Of a stretch of 64,000 nucleotides of DNA, positions 1-10,749 are shown one piece after another. Every line of letters begins with the position of its first letter. Position 1 is the stretch's first letter. The stretch is from Hyphomicrobiales bacterium (lineage in GTDB: Bacteria > Pseudomonadota > Alphaproteobacteria > Rhizobiales > Xanthobacteraceae). Location: contig JADJPN010000005.1 of the NCBI GenBank assembly GCA_016713235.1, positions 124,001-188,000 on the forward strand, read 5' to 3'. The position numbers and the translations under genes were made by a program. A model generated the notes under the pieces. It made no database searches, was not told the origin of the DNA, and saw only the letters and a program-made list of their open reading frames with translations.

Positions 1-2647
1 CAGGACATCGAACTTGCCGTCGTAGAAATCCGTCATGATGCGTTCGAGTTCGGTCGGCGGCATCTGGCCGTGCGCCACGGCGCAGCGGATTTCAGGAATG
101 TGTTCGTCGAGGAACTGCTTGCGCGCAGCGAGGTCTTCGATGCGCGGGCATACATAAAACGCCTGTCCGCCACGATATTTTTCACGCAGCAACGCTTCGC
201 GCAGGATCAAGGGATCGAACGGCGAGACAAAGGTTCGGACGGCTAGCCGGTCGACTGGAGGCGATGCAATCAGCGATAGTTCACGAACGCCGGTGAGCGC
301 AAGTTGCAACGTGCGCGGAATGGGGGTTGCGGTCAGCGTCAGTACGTGAACTTCAGTGCGAAGCTCTTTGAGACGCTCTTTGTGCGCAACGCCGAAGTGC
401 TGTTCTTCGTCGACGATGACGAGACCGAGGTTCTTGAATTCGCTGGTCTTCGCAAGCAGCGCGTGGGTGCCGATCACGATATCGACCGAACCATCCGCCA
501 GTCCCGCGCGCGTCTTTGCAATGTCGGCCGAGGAAACAAGCCGACTCGCCTGCCCGACCCGCATCGGAAAGCCGCGGAAGCGTTCCGAGAATGTCTTGTA
601 GTGCTGTCGTGCGAGCAATGTCGTGGGCACCACGACCGCAACCTGCGCGCCGTTGCTCGCTGCCAGAAAGGCCGCGCGCAAGGCGACTTCCGTTTTACCG
701 AAACCGACGTCGCCGCAGACAAGCCGATCCATCGGGCGCCCGGCACCGAGATCGTCGATCACGGCATCGATGGCCGCGCGCTGGTCGTCGGTCTCGTCAT
801 AGGGAAAGCGCGCGCAGAACTCATCGTAGAGGCCTTCGGGCAACGTGAATTTCGGGGCTTCATGCAGGCTGCGCGCCGCGGCGATTTTCACGAGGGCCGT
901 CGCCATTTCGCGAATGCGCTGCTTCAGCCGCGCTTTGCGGTTCTGCCAGCCGACGCCGCCGAGGCGATCCAGTTCAGCGTCGGTGTCTTCCGATCCGTAG
1001 CGCGAGAGCAGATCGAGGTTCTCGACCGGAAGGAACAGGCGGTTGTTGTCGGCGTAATGAATCTCAAGGCAGTCGTGCGGCAGTCCGAGCGCTTCGATCG
1101 CCCTGATGCCCACGAAGCGGCCGATGCCGTGATCGACGTGCACGACGAGATCGCCTGCCGATAGGCTCGTAAGTTCGGCGATGAAATCCTGCGCGCGCCG
1201 CTGCTTGCGTTGCGGGCGCGCAAGCCTGTCACCAAGGATGTCCTGCTCGCTGACGATTGCAACGCTTGCGGTTTCGAAACCGGATTCCAGCCCGAGCAAA
1301 GCGAGACCGGTAACGTCTCCGCCGAGTTTTTCAATCTCGCCCCAGTTCGCGAGACGCGTCGCATTCTCTACGCCGTGATCAGCCAGCACCTGTTGCAGTC
1401 GTTCGCGTGAGCCTTCACTCCACGTCGCCACGACCACGCGCTTGCCGTCGCGTTGTTTGGCTTCAATATGCGCGACGACCGCGCCGAAAAGGCTTTCGTT
1501 CTGTCCCGTGCGTTCGGGCGCAAAGTTGCGTCCCGACCGGATGCCGGGGTCGAGTACGCGGCCGGAGTCCGGCACCGCGAAAGGCGTCAGCCGCGCGACT
1601 GCCGCTTCCTCGAGCGCGCGCGTCCACTCTTTGCCGGAGAGATATAAGCGCCCCGGCGGCAGCGGCTTGTAGAGCGGCGACTGGCCTGCATCGAACGCTT
1701 CCTTGCGGGCTTCGTAGTAGTCGTCGATCTGGGAATGACGTTCCTGCGCGGCTTCATCGACCAGCGGCTCGAAGACCAGCGGCGCGTTTGGAAGATAGTC
1801 GAACAGCGTCGCGAGCTTGCCGTGAAACAGCGGTAGCCAGTGCTCCATGCCGGGATAGCGGCGGCCAGCACTGATCGCTTCATAGAGGGCGTCGTCGCGC
1901 GTATTGCCACCGAAGATCGCAGTGTATTCCTTGCGGAAATTGGAGATTGTTTCCGGCGCCAGCTTGAACTCGCTGTTCGCGATCAGTTCGAGCGACGGCA
2001 GCGTCTCGGCCGAGCGCTGCGTTTGCGGGTCGAAACTACGGATGCTTTCGACGCTGTCACCGAAGAAGTCGAGCCGGATCGCACCGATGCCGCCCGGGGC
2101 GAACAGATCGATGATACCGCCGCGCACGGCGTAGTCGCCTGCATCGCGCACGGTGGATGCGCGGATGTATCCGTTCTCTTCAAGCCAGGCGACGACGCTG
2201 TCGAATGCGACGTTCTGGTTCGGCTTCAGACGCAACGACGCGTTCTGAACGAACTCCTTCGGGGGTACGCGCTGCAAAACAGCATTCACTGTCGTGAGCA
2301 CCAGCGTTTCGTTCGCGGCACCGGAGGCGAGCGCCGTGAGCGCCGCCATGCGCCGCGCGGTAATTTCCGCGATCGGAGAAACACGATCGAACGGCAGACA
2401 GTCCCACGCCGGGAACGTCAGCACCGGCAATTCCGGAGCGAAAAACTGGAAACTGGCGGCAAGCGCATGCATGCGCTCCGCGTCACGGCAGACAATGACT
2501 ACCTGTTTCGCCGCGCCGCTGCGGCGCAAAGTGCGATCTCGCAAGATCGGCGATGACAAGCCCGTTCGCGCCCTCCGGTACGTTCGCAATCGTCAGCGGC
2601 TGCTGCGGCAGGAGCGCCGCGCGCGACGTGTCGGGTCTTGCACTCAC
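1..2647 (-). CDS. mfd: Transcription-repair coupling factor Mfd (C-terminus beyond window; one frameshift)
   Basis: Mfd displaces RNA polymerase stalled at DNA lesions and recruits the UvrABC excision machinery. About the first 880 codons lie here; the C-terminal part continues beyond base 1. The UvrB-like N-terminal region is followed by an RNA-polymerase-interaction stretch (VHVDHGIGRF) and a superfamily 2 translocase with Walker A GDVGFGKTE near residue 645 and DEEQHF near residue 745. Translation starts at a GTG at 2647 whose bases overlap the TGA of sdhE (GTGA), so the two are coupled. As read, the frame opened by this GTG stops at 2483-2485. The homologous protein continues in another frame from about base 2540, which fits one inserted base near codon 37. 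Family assignment is certain; the frameshift is probably a sequence error. Confidence 0.93.
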
Positions 2648-2922
2648 TTCGGGCCGTCCTTGTGGAAATCGACGATTTTCCGGAACAGCACGGAATCGAA
2701 GTTCGCGGGCACCGCAACGGTTCCAGCAATCCAGAGGTAGAGTTCGGGATCAGGCGCTTCCATCAATGCTTCGAGCATCGCGATTTCTTCGTTGCTTAGC
2801 GAGGCGACGTTGGCGTCCACGAAGCGGCCGAGCACGAGGTCCATCTCGCGCGTGCCGCGATGCCAGGCCTGAAAGCGCAGCCGCTTTCTGCGGTCGCTCA
2901 ATTCGCTCGTCTCGTCGTTCAC
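2644..2922 (-). CDS. sdhE: FAD assembly factor SdhE (succinate dehydrogenase flavinylation)
   Basis: This 92-residue protein belongs to the SdhE/YgfY (DUF339) family, which promotes covalent attachment of FAD to the succinate dehydrogenase flavoprotein. The family RGxxE motif is visible as HRGTREMD near residues 21-28, followed by the acidic helical stretch typical of the five-helix fold (NEEIAMLEALMEAPDPELY). The start is a GTG at 2922. Its TGA overlaps the GTG of mfd by four bases, an arrangement familiar from Hyphomicrobiales. It is divergent from recG across about 130 bp that should hold both promoters. The length is normal for the family and nothing looks broken. Confidence 0.92.
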   Translation of the reverse strand: MNDETSELSDRRKRLRFQAWHRGTREMDLVLGRFVDANVASLSNEEIAMLEALMEAPDPELYLWIAGTVAVPANFDSVLFRKIVDFHKDGPK

Positions 2923-3051
2923 ACTGAAACTCCAACGCCAAATGCCCGGACGTGCCGGGCGGGCATCCTATACCCACGCGCGGATGCGCATTACAAGCAC
3001 CAATCCTGCATGGTTGCGCCGCGCTGCGTGTTCCGCCACCTTGCCGCAGCA

Positions 3052-5145
3052 ATGCGTCCGCCCATTCTCACACCGCTGTTTGCCGGACTTCATACCTTGT
3101 CCGGCATCGGCCCGAAATTCCTGAAACTTTTCGCGCAGCTGCTCAGCCGCGATCAGCCGCGATTCGTCGACGCGCTGTTTCACCTGCCGCACAGCGCGAT
3201 CGACCGGCGCGCGCGCCCGAAACTGCGCGACGTGCAGCCGGACACCATTGTCACGGTCGAGGTGCATGTCGATAAGCACAAACCGGCCCCGCCGCGCGGG
3301 CGCGTACCGCACCGGGTGCTCGCGCACGATGAGACCAACGACATCGAATTCGTGTTCTTCGGTATGCCGCGCGAGCGGATCGAGAAGATGCTGCCGGTCG
3401 GCGAGAAGCGTTTCGTTTCTGGCAAGGCCATTCTTTATGACGGCAGACTCCAGATGACGCATCCCGATCGCGTCGTTGACGAGGCCGGACTTGCCAAGAT
3501 GGCCGCGGTCGAGCCGGTTTATCCGCTGACGCAAGGGCTCTCCAACGCGATGGTCCGCCGCGCTTGCAGCGCGGCCAGCACGAAAGCGCCCGCGTTGCCC
3601 GAGTGGATCGACGGGGCCTTTCTGCGTCGAAAGGTTACGAAGTTGCGGGTCCATCCAGCGCCCGCATGCGCCGCAAGAGCGTCCGAACCGGCCGAAGGGA
3701 TAACGATCTATCGCTCCCGCCTCGCCTATGATGAGCTGCTTGCGCATCAGCTTGCGCTGGCGCTGGTCCGCAGCGACATGAAGAAAGACCCCGGCCGCTC
3801 GCATATCGCGAGCGGTGCGTTGCGGGCGAAGATCGAAGCCGCACTGCCGTTTTCGCTGACGACGTCGCAACGTCAGGCCGTCGATGAAATCGGGAAGGAT
3901 CTTACTGCAGACGAGAGAATGCTACGGCTGCTGCAAGGCGATGTCGGGTCCGGCAAGACGCTGGTCGCCCTGCTCGCGGCCGCGCATGTGATCGAAAGCG
4001 GCAAGCAGGCCGTCATCATGGCGCCGACCGAAGTGCTCGCGCGGCAGCATCTTGCGCGGATCGCGCCGCTTGCGAAGGCCGCGGGTATTCGCGTCGAAAT
4101 TTTGACCGGCCGCGAGCGCGGCGCCGCGCGCAACACCATGCTGGCCGATCTGGCGACAGGCGCGGTTCAATTGCTGCTAGGCACACATGCCGTCTTTCAG
4201 GATGACGTGATCTTCCCTGATCTCGCGCTCGCGGTCGTGGACGAGCAGCATCGCTTCGGCGTGCACCAGCGCCTGGCACTCGCGGACAAGGGCGAAGCGA
4301 CCGACGTCCTTGTGATGACCGCAACACCCATCCCGCGAACGCTCGTTCTCACATACTTCGGCGATATGGATGTCTCGGAACTGCGCGAGAAACCAGCCGG
4401 GCGGATGCCGATCGAAACGGTCTCCATTGCGCTCGACCGGCTGGACGAAGTCGTCGGCGCCGTGCAGCGCGCGGCGGATAGCGGCGCCCGGGCATACTGG
4501 ATTTGCCCGCTGGTCGAGGAGTCGGAAGAAGTCGATCTTCGCTGACGCCAAGCTGCGCTTTGCGCAGCTTGCAGGAGATTTTTGGCGCGCGCGTCGGCAT
4601 CGTCCACGGCAAAATGAAAGCCGCCGACAAGGATCAGGCGATGGAACGCTTCGCAAATGGCACGACGCCGGTGCTGGTTGCGACCACGGTCGTTGAAGTC
4701 GGTGTCGATGTGCCGGAAGCGACGATCATGGTGATCGAACACGCGGAGCGTTTCGGCCTCGCGCAGCTTCATCAGCTTCGCGGCCGTGTTGGGCGCGGCA
4801 AGGACAAGTCGACATGTCTCCTGCTTTATCGCGCACCGCTGGGCGCGACCGCGAAGCGGCGGATAGCGACGATGCGCGATACCGAAGACGGTTTCCGGAT
4901 CGCGGAAGAAGACCTCGCTTTGCGCGGCGAAGGCGAGATCCTCCGGCACCAGGCAGAGCGGCTTGCCGGGTTCAAGCTCGCGGACGCGAGCGTGCATCGC
5001 GATCTGCTGGAGACTGGCGCGGCGAGACGCGGCACTGATCGTCGCGAACGATCCTTCGCTCAAATCAGCGCGCGGCGAAGCGCTACGCGTGCTGCCGCAT
5101 CTGTTCGAGCGCGAAGATGCGGTCCGCCTGCTCGACGCGGGTTAA
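3052..5145 (+). CDS. recG: ATP-dependent DNA helicase RecG (several frameshifts)
   Basis: RecG remodels stalled replication forks and branch-migrates Holliday junctions. The ATG at 3052 opens the usual N-terminus (MRPPILTPLF). A wedge/OB domain follows, then the helicase core with Walker A GDVGSGKT near residue 296, DEQHR near 398, TATPIPRT, and QLRGRVGRG toward the C-terminus. As read, the first frame ends at 4545. The protein continues in other frames with shifts near 4535 (one extra base before GCTGAC), 4935 and 4970 (around the GTRQSG motif) and 5015, and ends at TAA 5143-5145 after EDAVRLLDAG. At least four indels in 600 bp point to local sequence error rather than decay, because conservation resumes after each one. 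Its stop codon overlaps that of the convergent DUF805 gene inside TTAA. Confidence 0.9.
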
Positions 5146-5629
5146 GCGCCGGCGTAGCGGTTCGGGCCGTAACGGTTGTTGCCCGGTTGCGGGATGATGC
5201 CGAATGCGCCATGTAGATCAGCAGCAGACACTGGGTCCGATGGAGACGATGGTCGGCATGCCGGATCAAGAAGCAGCGGCCCGTCGACTGCTGCGGCTTG
5301 AACGGGTTCGCGGTGATCGCGGCGATGAATGCGACCGAACGGCGAGGAACCAGCGAGGCGAGCGGCAGGAGGAGCCACCATCCGCTGCGGCCGGTATCGT
5401 GAAGCCGGCGAACGGTAACGGTGAGCGCAGGAAAAAGGAACGCGAGATAAACGACCAGCAGAACGGGAAACGCCCCAGCCGCGGAAGATCGACGAGATCC
5501 AGTGCCGCCGCGACAGATGAGACGATGAAGGCGAACAGCGTCCACCACCAATATTCCGAGCGTGACGCCCGATCCCGGAAATTCAGCGTAGTTGAAAAAT
5601 GTCTCGCCGATCGCGTCGCCGAAGCTCAC
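5142..5629 (-). CDS. DUF805 family small membrane protein (multiply frameshifted)
   Basis: DUF805 proteins are small integral membrane proteins of unknown role. The start is a GTG at 5629 (SFGDAIGETFFNYAEF). The family landmark GRARRSEYWWW is present, but in a different frame from the start. The central helix and the arginine/aspartate loop (VRRLHDTGRSGWWLLL) return to the first frame. The tail NRYGPNRYAGA ends at TAA 5144-5142 in yet another frame. I count at least four frame changes in under 500 bp, so no continuous protein is encoded as read. The identity rests on the two conserved landmarks and the hydrophobic profile. It lies between recG (convergent, overlapping stops) and glmS on the same strand. 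Confidence 0.72.
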
Positions 5630-5744
5630 CGCGAGACCGCCCCGCCGTCTGATACGATGGAGGGAGACTTAAACGCCCGCAGAAAATGGAAGTGAGCCGG
5701 CCCGCCCGTTCCTCGGCGGCATTGTCAGGCCCATCAACTTTCCG

Positions 5745-7564
5745 CTATTCGACGGTGACGGACTTTGCGAGGTTGCGCGGCTGATCGACGTCCGTGCCGC
5801 GTAGCACGGCGACATGATAGGCGAGCAACTGCACCGGGATCGAGAATACGAGCGGCGTCACGGTCGCCGGCATCTCGGGCAGCACCAGCACGGCCCCTCG
5901 GCCTTTACGCCGGCCTTGGCCGCACCTTTCGCGTCGGTCACGAGAACGATCCGGCCGCCGCGCGCGAGCACTTCCTGCATGTTGGAAGCGGTTTTCTCGA
6001 AAATGAAATCATGCGGCGCAATCACGATCACCGGCATGGTCTCGTCGATCAGCGCGATCGGCCCGTGCTTCAGCTCGCCCGCGGCATAGCCCTCGGCGTG
6101 GATGTAGGAAATCTCCTTAAGCTTCAGCGCGCCTTCGAGCGCGAGCGGAAGCTCGTGCCGCGGCCGAGATAGAGCACATCGCTCGCGTCCGCGATCTGCT
6201 TCGCGAGCCGCTCGATATGGTCCTCGAGTTTCAGCGCTCCGGACATGTGGCGCGGCACTTCGATCAACGCATGCACAAGCTTGCGCTCGTCGTCGCGGGA
6301 AAGATTTCCGCGCGCTTTGCCGGCACCGATGGCGAGCACCGCGAGTGCCGCCAACTGGCAGGTGAAGGCTTGGTGGAAGCGACGCCGATCTCGGGGCCTG
6401 CGAGCGTCGGCATGATCGCGCCGCTCTCGCGCGCAATCGTCGAGGTCGGCACGTTCACGATGGAAAGCGTATGCTGGCCGTGGTCCTTCGCATAGCGGAG
6501 CGAAGCGAGCGTATCGGCAGTCTCGCCCGACTGCGACACGAAGATCGCAAGTCCGTTTTTCGGCATCGGCGCATCGCGATAGCGGAACTCGGACGCAATA
6601 TCGACATCGACTGTAATGCGGGCAAAGCGCTCGAACCAGTATTTCGCAACCAGTCCCGCATAATACGCCGTACCGCAGGCCGAAATCGTGATCCGCTCGA
6701 CATCCTTGAAGTCGAACGGAAGTTTCGGCAGCCGCACTTCCTCGCGCGCCATGTCGATGTAATGCGAAAGCGTGTGGCCGACGACTTCGGGCTGCTCGTG
6801 AATTTCCTTCGCCATAAAGTGGCGATGGTTGCCTTTGTCGACAATGAAGGAACCTGCGACGACGATCTGCGTCGGACGATGGACGATGACGCCCTTCTCG
6901 TCGCGGATTTCGACGCTTTCGCGCGTCAGCACCGCAAGGTCGCCTTCCTCGAGATAGGCAATCTTGTTGGTCATCGGCGCGAGCGCGATCGCATCCGAGC
7001 CTAAGAACATCTCGCCGTTGCCGTAGCCGACCGCGAGCGGGCTGCCGTGGCGTGCGCCGATCAGGAGATCGTTTTCGCCCTGGAACAGGAATCCGAGGGC
7101 GAACGCGCCGCGTAGTTTCGGAAGCGATTCCGCGACCGCTTCCACCGGGCCTTTGCCCTTGTTCATCGCATTCGTGACGAGATGCGCGACGACCTCGGTG
7201 TCGGTCTCGGTGAGAAACTTCGCGCCTTCCTTCTCGAGTTCTTCGCGCAGTTCGCGGAAGTTCTCGATGATGCCGTTATGGACAACGGCGAGTTTCTCGG
7301 TCGCATGCGGATGCGTTGGTTTCGTTCGGCGCGCCGTGCGTCGCCCAAGGTGTGACCGATTCCGATCGTGCCGTTCAAGGGCTCGCGATGCAGACGGGTT
7401 TCGAGCTCGCGCAGCTTGCCTTCGGCGCGGCGGCGCGTAAGCGCGCCGCCTTCGAGCGTTGCAACGCCAGCGGAGTCGTAGCCACGATACTCGAGCAGCT
7501 TCAACGCTTCGACGAGTTGCGGCGCGACCGCCGATTTACCCAGAATGCCTACGATGCCGCACAT
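5745..7564 (-). CDS. glmS: Glutamine--fructose-6-phosphate aminotransferase GlmS (frameshifted)
   Basis: GlmS makes glucosamine-6-phosphate from fructose-6-phosphate and glutamine, the first step toward UDP-GlcNAc. The ATG at 7564 gives MCGIVGILG, with the glutaminase nucleophile Cys2, followed by LLEYRGYDSAGVA. The isomerase part has two SIS domains, seen as SACGTAYYAGLVAKYW, FVSQSGETADT and AEGYAAGELKHGPIALID. The C-terminus LAKSVTVE ends at TAG 5747-5745. The frame changes near 7335 (after GIGHT), 6360, 6160 and 5895, so the whole protein is only recovered by moving between frames. All domains are present at normal spacing, which favours sequence error in a gene essential for growth. glmU lies 111 bp upstream on the same strand. 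I see no glmS ribozyme, and none is expected in this group. Confidence 0.9.
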
Positions 7565-7675
7565 GCGGTGAGCGAACCCCTCAATACTGTCCCGAGAATC
7601 TATCCGAAAACCGTTTAAGAGCGGTTCCGGAATAGCGCGAAATCAAAATCCGTTGCGGAGGATTTCGACGCTTTA

Positions 7676-8792
7676 TTAATCCTGTTTTGTGGCTTTACCG
7701 CGCCGTTTACGTGCTTCCGCGGCCCAGCCTTCCTTAACAGCCTGCCTGCCACGGGCAATCACAAGTGCATCCGCCGGAACGTCTTCGGTCACCACCGAGC
7801 CGGTGCCGACATAAGCGCCTTTACCGATTTTCACCGGCGCAACCAGCGCCGAGTTCGAGCCGATGAAGGCGCCCTCGCCGATCTCGGTCTTGTGTTTGTC
7901 GTAGCCATCGTAATTACACGTGATCGTGCCGGCGCCGATATTGGCATTTGCGCCAACGCTTGCGTCGCCAACATAGGAAAGATGATTGGCCTTCGCGCCG
8001 TCGCCGAAGGTTGCGGCTTTGACTTCGACAAAGTTGCCGATCTTGGTCTTCGCGCCGAGTTTGGTGCCGGGACGCAGACGCGCGTAAGGCCCGACCGATG
8101 CACCTTCTCCGACTTCAGCACCTTCAAGATGCGAGAAAGCTCTTATCGTTGCACCGTCCTTCACCACGACGCCGGGGCCGAACACGACGTTCGGCTCAAC
8201 GACGACATCCTTTCCGAGCTTCGTATCCGCGCTGAAGAACACCGTTTGCGGCGCGACCAGGGTGACCTCGCTCTCCATCGCGGCGCGACGCATCCGTTTT
8301 TGGAGCTCGGCTTCTGCTTCCGCGAGTTGCACGCGATCGTTGATGCCCATGACTTCCTCCTCCGGCGCTTCGCGCACGGTTACGCTCAGATTGCGAGCGC
8401 GCGCAATCGCGACGGCATCCGTGAGATAGTATTCGCGCTTCGCATTTTCATTGCCGATGGCTTCGACCAGCGAAAGCACGTGCTTTCCCGATCAGATCGC
8501 TGCCAGTCGTGAGCGCGGGCTTTGCACCCAACACCGCGTGCGCCGTTCCGAGGCGCTCGCGCTGGACATACACGCCGGCGGATAGCGCGCGCTTCTCCTA
8601 CCTCGGCCGCAACGTCGTCGCGCTCAGGCCCGATCACGACATCGATTGCAGCCGCCCCACTCGCCTTGGCGGCTGCGAGTACGTGGCCGATCAGCGAGCG
8701 GCCGCCAACCTGGTGCAGCACCTTCGGCAGCGCGGAGCGCATACGGGTTCCTTCGCCGGCAGCCAGAATAAGGATCCTGGTTCGTGAGCCAA
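7676..8792 (-). pseudogene. glmU: Bifunctional UDP-GlcNAc pyrophosphorylase / GlcN-1-P acetyltransferase GlmU with internal deletion
   Basis: GlmU acetylates glucosamine-1-phosphate and couples it to UTP. The C-terminal left-handed beta-helix acetyltransferase is complete (NHLSYVGDASVGANANIG, GAGTITCNYDGYDKHKTEIG). The N-terminal uridylyltransferase begins normally (LILAAGEGTRMRS, ALPKVLHQ). After a frameshift near 8595 it reaches QRERLGTAHAV and then jumps at about base 8487 straight to the GNENAKREYYLTD motif. About 32 residues separate GTAHAV from NAKREYY, where homologues have roughly 115. About 80 residues (near 250 bp) are therefore missing, including the expected GDTPL metal-binding loop. 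The start is unclear: no ATG is in frame, and a TTG at 8792 would need one indel. As read, the pyrophosphorylase cannot be functional. Confidence 0.85.
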
Positions 8793-8924
8793 AAGAGCGT
8801 TCCCGGAGTGGGTCCGTCCGCCAGATCGGCGTCGGTTTAGCCCAAGTCGGGCGGTTTAGCTGGACCGCCAGCAGCGGCGAGGTTCGGCGGGCCGACTCTG
8901 GTAGATTGCGCCGAGCGATCTGCG

Positions 8925-9786
8925 ATGCCGCAGGACACTGACGGTTACGCCGAAAATCGATCCCCGCAAAGACCGAAAGCCCGTCAAAAGGCGCGCAGGG
9001 CTGGCTGGGACCTATGCCGTCTGGTCGATCGCGGCCTTGGGCGCGATCAGCGCCGCAGCGTCGGTCTATATCTGGCGCGACGGCCGGGCGCCGCTCGCTC
9101 AGGCACCCATCCCCAGGTGCCAGCGTGCCCCGCAACTGTCGGCAACCCGCATTCCGAGCGCAGAGATCGGTCGCCTCAATGACGCGGTCCGCGTACTGGC
9201 TTCCGAGCGCGACCGGCTTTCAACGCGGCTCGAACAGCTTGAGCGTTCCGTGGGCGACATCACCGCGGCCATACCGCAGAAGAAGGCGCCGCCTCCTGCC
9301 GCCAAGGACGAGCCATTTGCGCCGCCGGCTGCGCCACCCGTGCAGGTGATCAGCCCGCCCAACCCTGAGCCGCGCCCGCAGCCGCCCAGTCAGGTCGCGG
9401 CGCCACCCCAGCCGCAGCAGACGACCACCACGGTCACCCCTGTGGTACCGCCGGTGGTAAGCAACGAGACAAATCCTCCTGCCAACCCCGACACGACCAA
9501 CACCACCAGAACCGAATTCGCGATCGATCTCGGCGGCGAAAAGACGGTCGATGGCCTGCGTGCGCGCTGGGCGACACTGCGCGGCAATCACGGCGCCACG
9601 CTCGAAGGCATGCGGCCACTCATTAGTATCAAGGAAGGCCAAAAATCGGGAACGGTAGAGTTGCGTCTGGTGGCCGGGCCGGTCGCGAATGCCGCCGCCG
9701 CTGCGCGGGTCTGCGCGAGACTACAGACCAAAGGCGTGCCCTGCATCCCGACTGTATTCGACGGCCAGCGCTTGTCGCTCCGCTAA
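8925..9786 (+). CDS. Membrane-anchored SPOR-like domain protein with proline-rich linker
   Basis: The protein has a short basic cytoplasmic end (KIDPRKDRKPVKRR), one membrane segment (about GTYAVWSIAALGAISAAAS), a coiled-coil stretch (EIGRLNDAVRVLASERDRL), a long Pro/Gln/Thr-rich linker, and a C-terminal globular part ending AARVCARLQTKGVPCIP, which resembles a peptidoglycan-binding SPOR domain. An ATG at 9037 lies inside the membrane helix and is too late. The better start is the ATG at 8925, which joins the frame if one G is removed from GG near 8943 (MPQDTD-VTPKIDP). The gene is divergent from glmU. A role at the cell envelope or division site is inferred from architecture only. Confidence 0.6.
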
Positions 9787-9840
9787 GCCTTGCATTTGCG
9801 GCGTAGCTTGCGGCCTCGCTTCGAGCTAAACGACCGCGCG

Positions 9841-10749
9841 ATGCAATCCTCCTCCCGGCTCGGCACTTACGCGCTTTTGCTCGTGATGCCGCTGTTCTTC
9901 GTCTCTAACCTGATCATCGGCCGCGCGGTGACGAACGCGGTCGAGCCGGCGACGCTTGCGTTCTGGCGCTGGTTCCTCGCGAGCCTGGTCCTGCTGCCGT
10001 TTGCATGGCGCGGGCTGATTCAACATTCCGCGGCATTCCGAAATCTATGGCGCGAATTGCTCTGGCTTGGCGTGCTCGGCATGGTGGTCTGCGGCGCGGG
10101 AGTTTACCTCTCGCTTCGCTATACGACCGCGAGCAACGCAGCACTGATCTATTCCTCGTCGGCGATCTCAATCGTCGTGCTCGAGGCGATCTTTTTTCGC
10201 GAGAAATTGTCCGCCGCGCGGCTTGCGGGCACGCTGATCGGGTTCGCCGGCGTTGCCGTGATTATTCTTCACGGCGAATTGAGCCGTCTCATCACGTGGC
10301 AATTCAATATCGGCGATATCGGAATCGCGATCTGCGCTTTCGCCTGGGCGATCTACTCGCTCATTCTGAAGCGAAAGGAAATCAAGGCCATCCCGATCCT
10401 GCCGATGTTCGCGGCGATTACACTTGCCGGATCGCTGACGCTCGCGCCTTTCATGCTTTACGAATTCGTAGCGCTCGGCGCATTTCCGCGCGGCAACGAG
10501 CAGTGGATCGCGATCCTCGCGCTCGCATCGTTCCCGTCGGTCGTCGCGTTCGGCTTTTATCAGATCCTGGTGAAGCGCGCGGGCCCTTCGCTGACCGGTA
10601 TGTCGTTGTATTTACTGCCGGCATATGGGGCCGCGCTCGCCGTGCTGACGCTTGGCGAGCAGCTTTACGCCTATAATGCGATCGGCTTTGCGTTGGTGCT
10701 TGGCGGAATTCTGCTCGCGACCGAGCCCTTCAAGAAGCGCCCGTCTTAA
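9841..10749 (+). CDS. DMT superfamily permease (two EamA domains)
   Basis: This 302-residue inner-membrane protein has about ten hydrophobic segments in two EamA repeats. The first repeat contains SLRYTTASNAALIYSSSAIS and the second ends with LGEQLYAYNAIGFALVLGG. Such proteins usually export or import amino acids, nucleotide precursors or other small metabolites; the substrate cannot be predicted. The ATG at 9841 (MQSSSRLGTYALLL) places the first helix correctly; the in-frame codons upstream give a non-hydrophobic extension. Its TAA overlaps the stop of the convergent M20 peptidase gene within TTAA. The gene is complete. Confidence 0.85.
   Translation: MQSSSRLGTYALLLVMPLFFVSNLIIGRAVTNAVEPATLAFWRWFLASLVLLPFAWRGLIQHSAAFRNLWRELLWLGVLGMVVCGAGVYLSLRYTTASNAALIYSSSAISIVVLEAIFFREKLSAARLAGTLIGFAGVAVIILHGELSRLITWQFNIGDIGIAICAFAWAIYSLILKRKEIKAIPILPMFAAITLAGSLTLAPFMLYEFVALGAFPRGNEQWIAILALASFPSVVAFGFYQILVKRAGPSLTGMSLYLLPAYGAALAVLTLGEQLYAYNAIGFALVLGGILLATEPFKKRPS

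Noticed and set aside
304..1164. 286-codon plus-strand frame within mfd
   Set aside because: Opposite strand to a clear Mfd translocase; it is a by-product of base composition.
7565..7675. glmS-type ribozyme or riboswitch between glmU and glmS
   Set aside because: The gap is only 111 bp, lacks the ribozyme core as far as I can judge, and this group does not normally use it.
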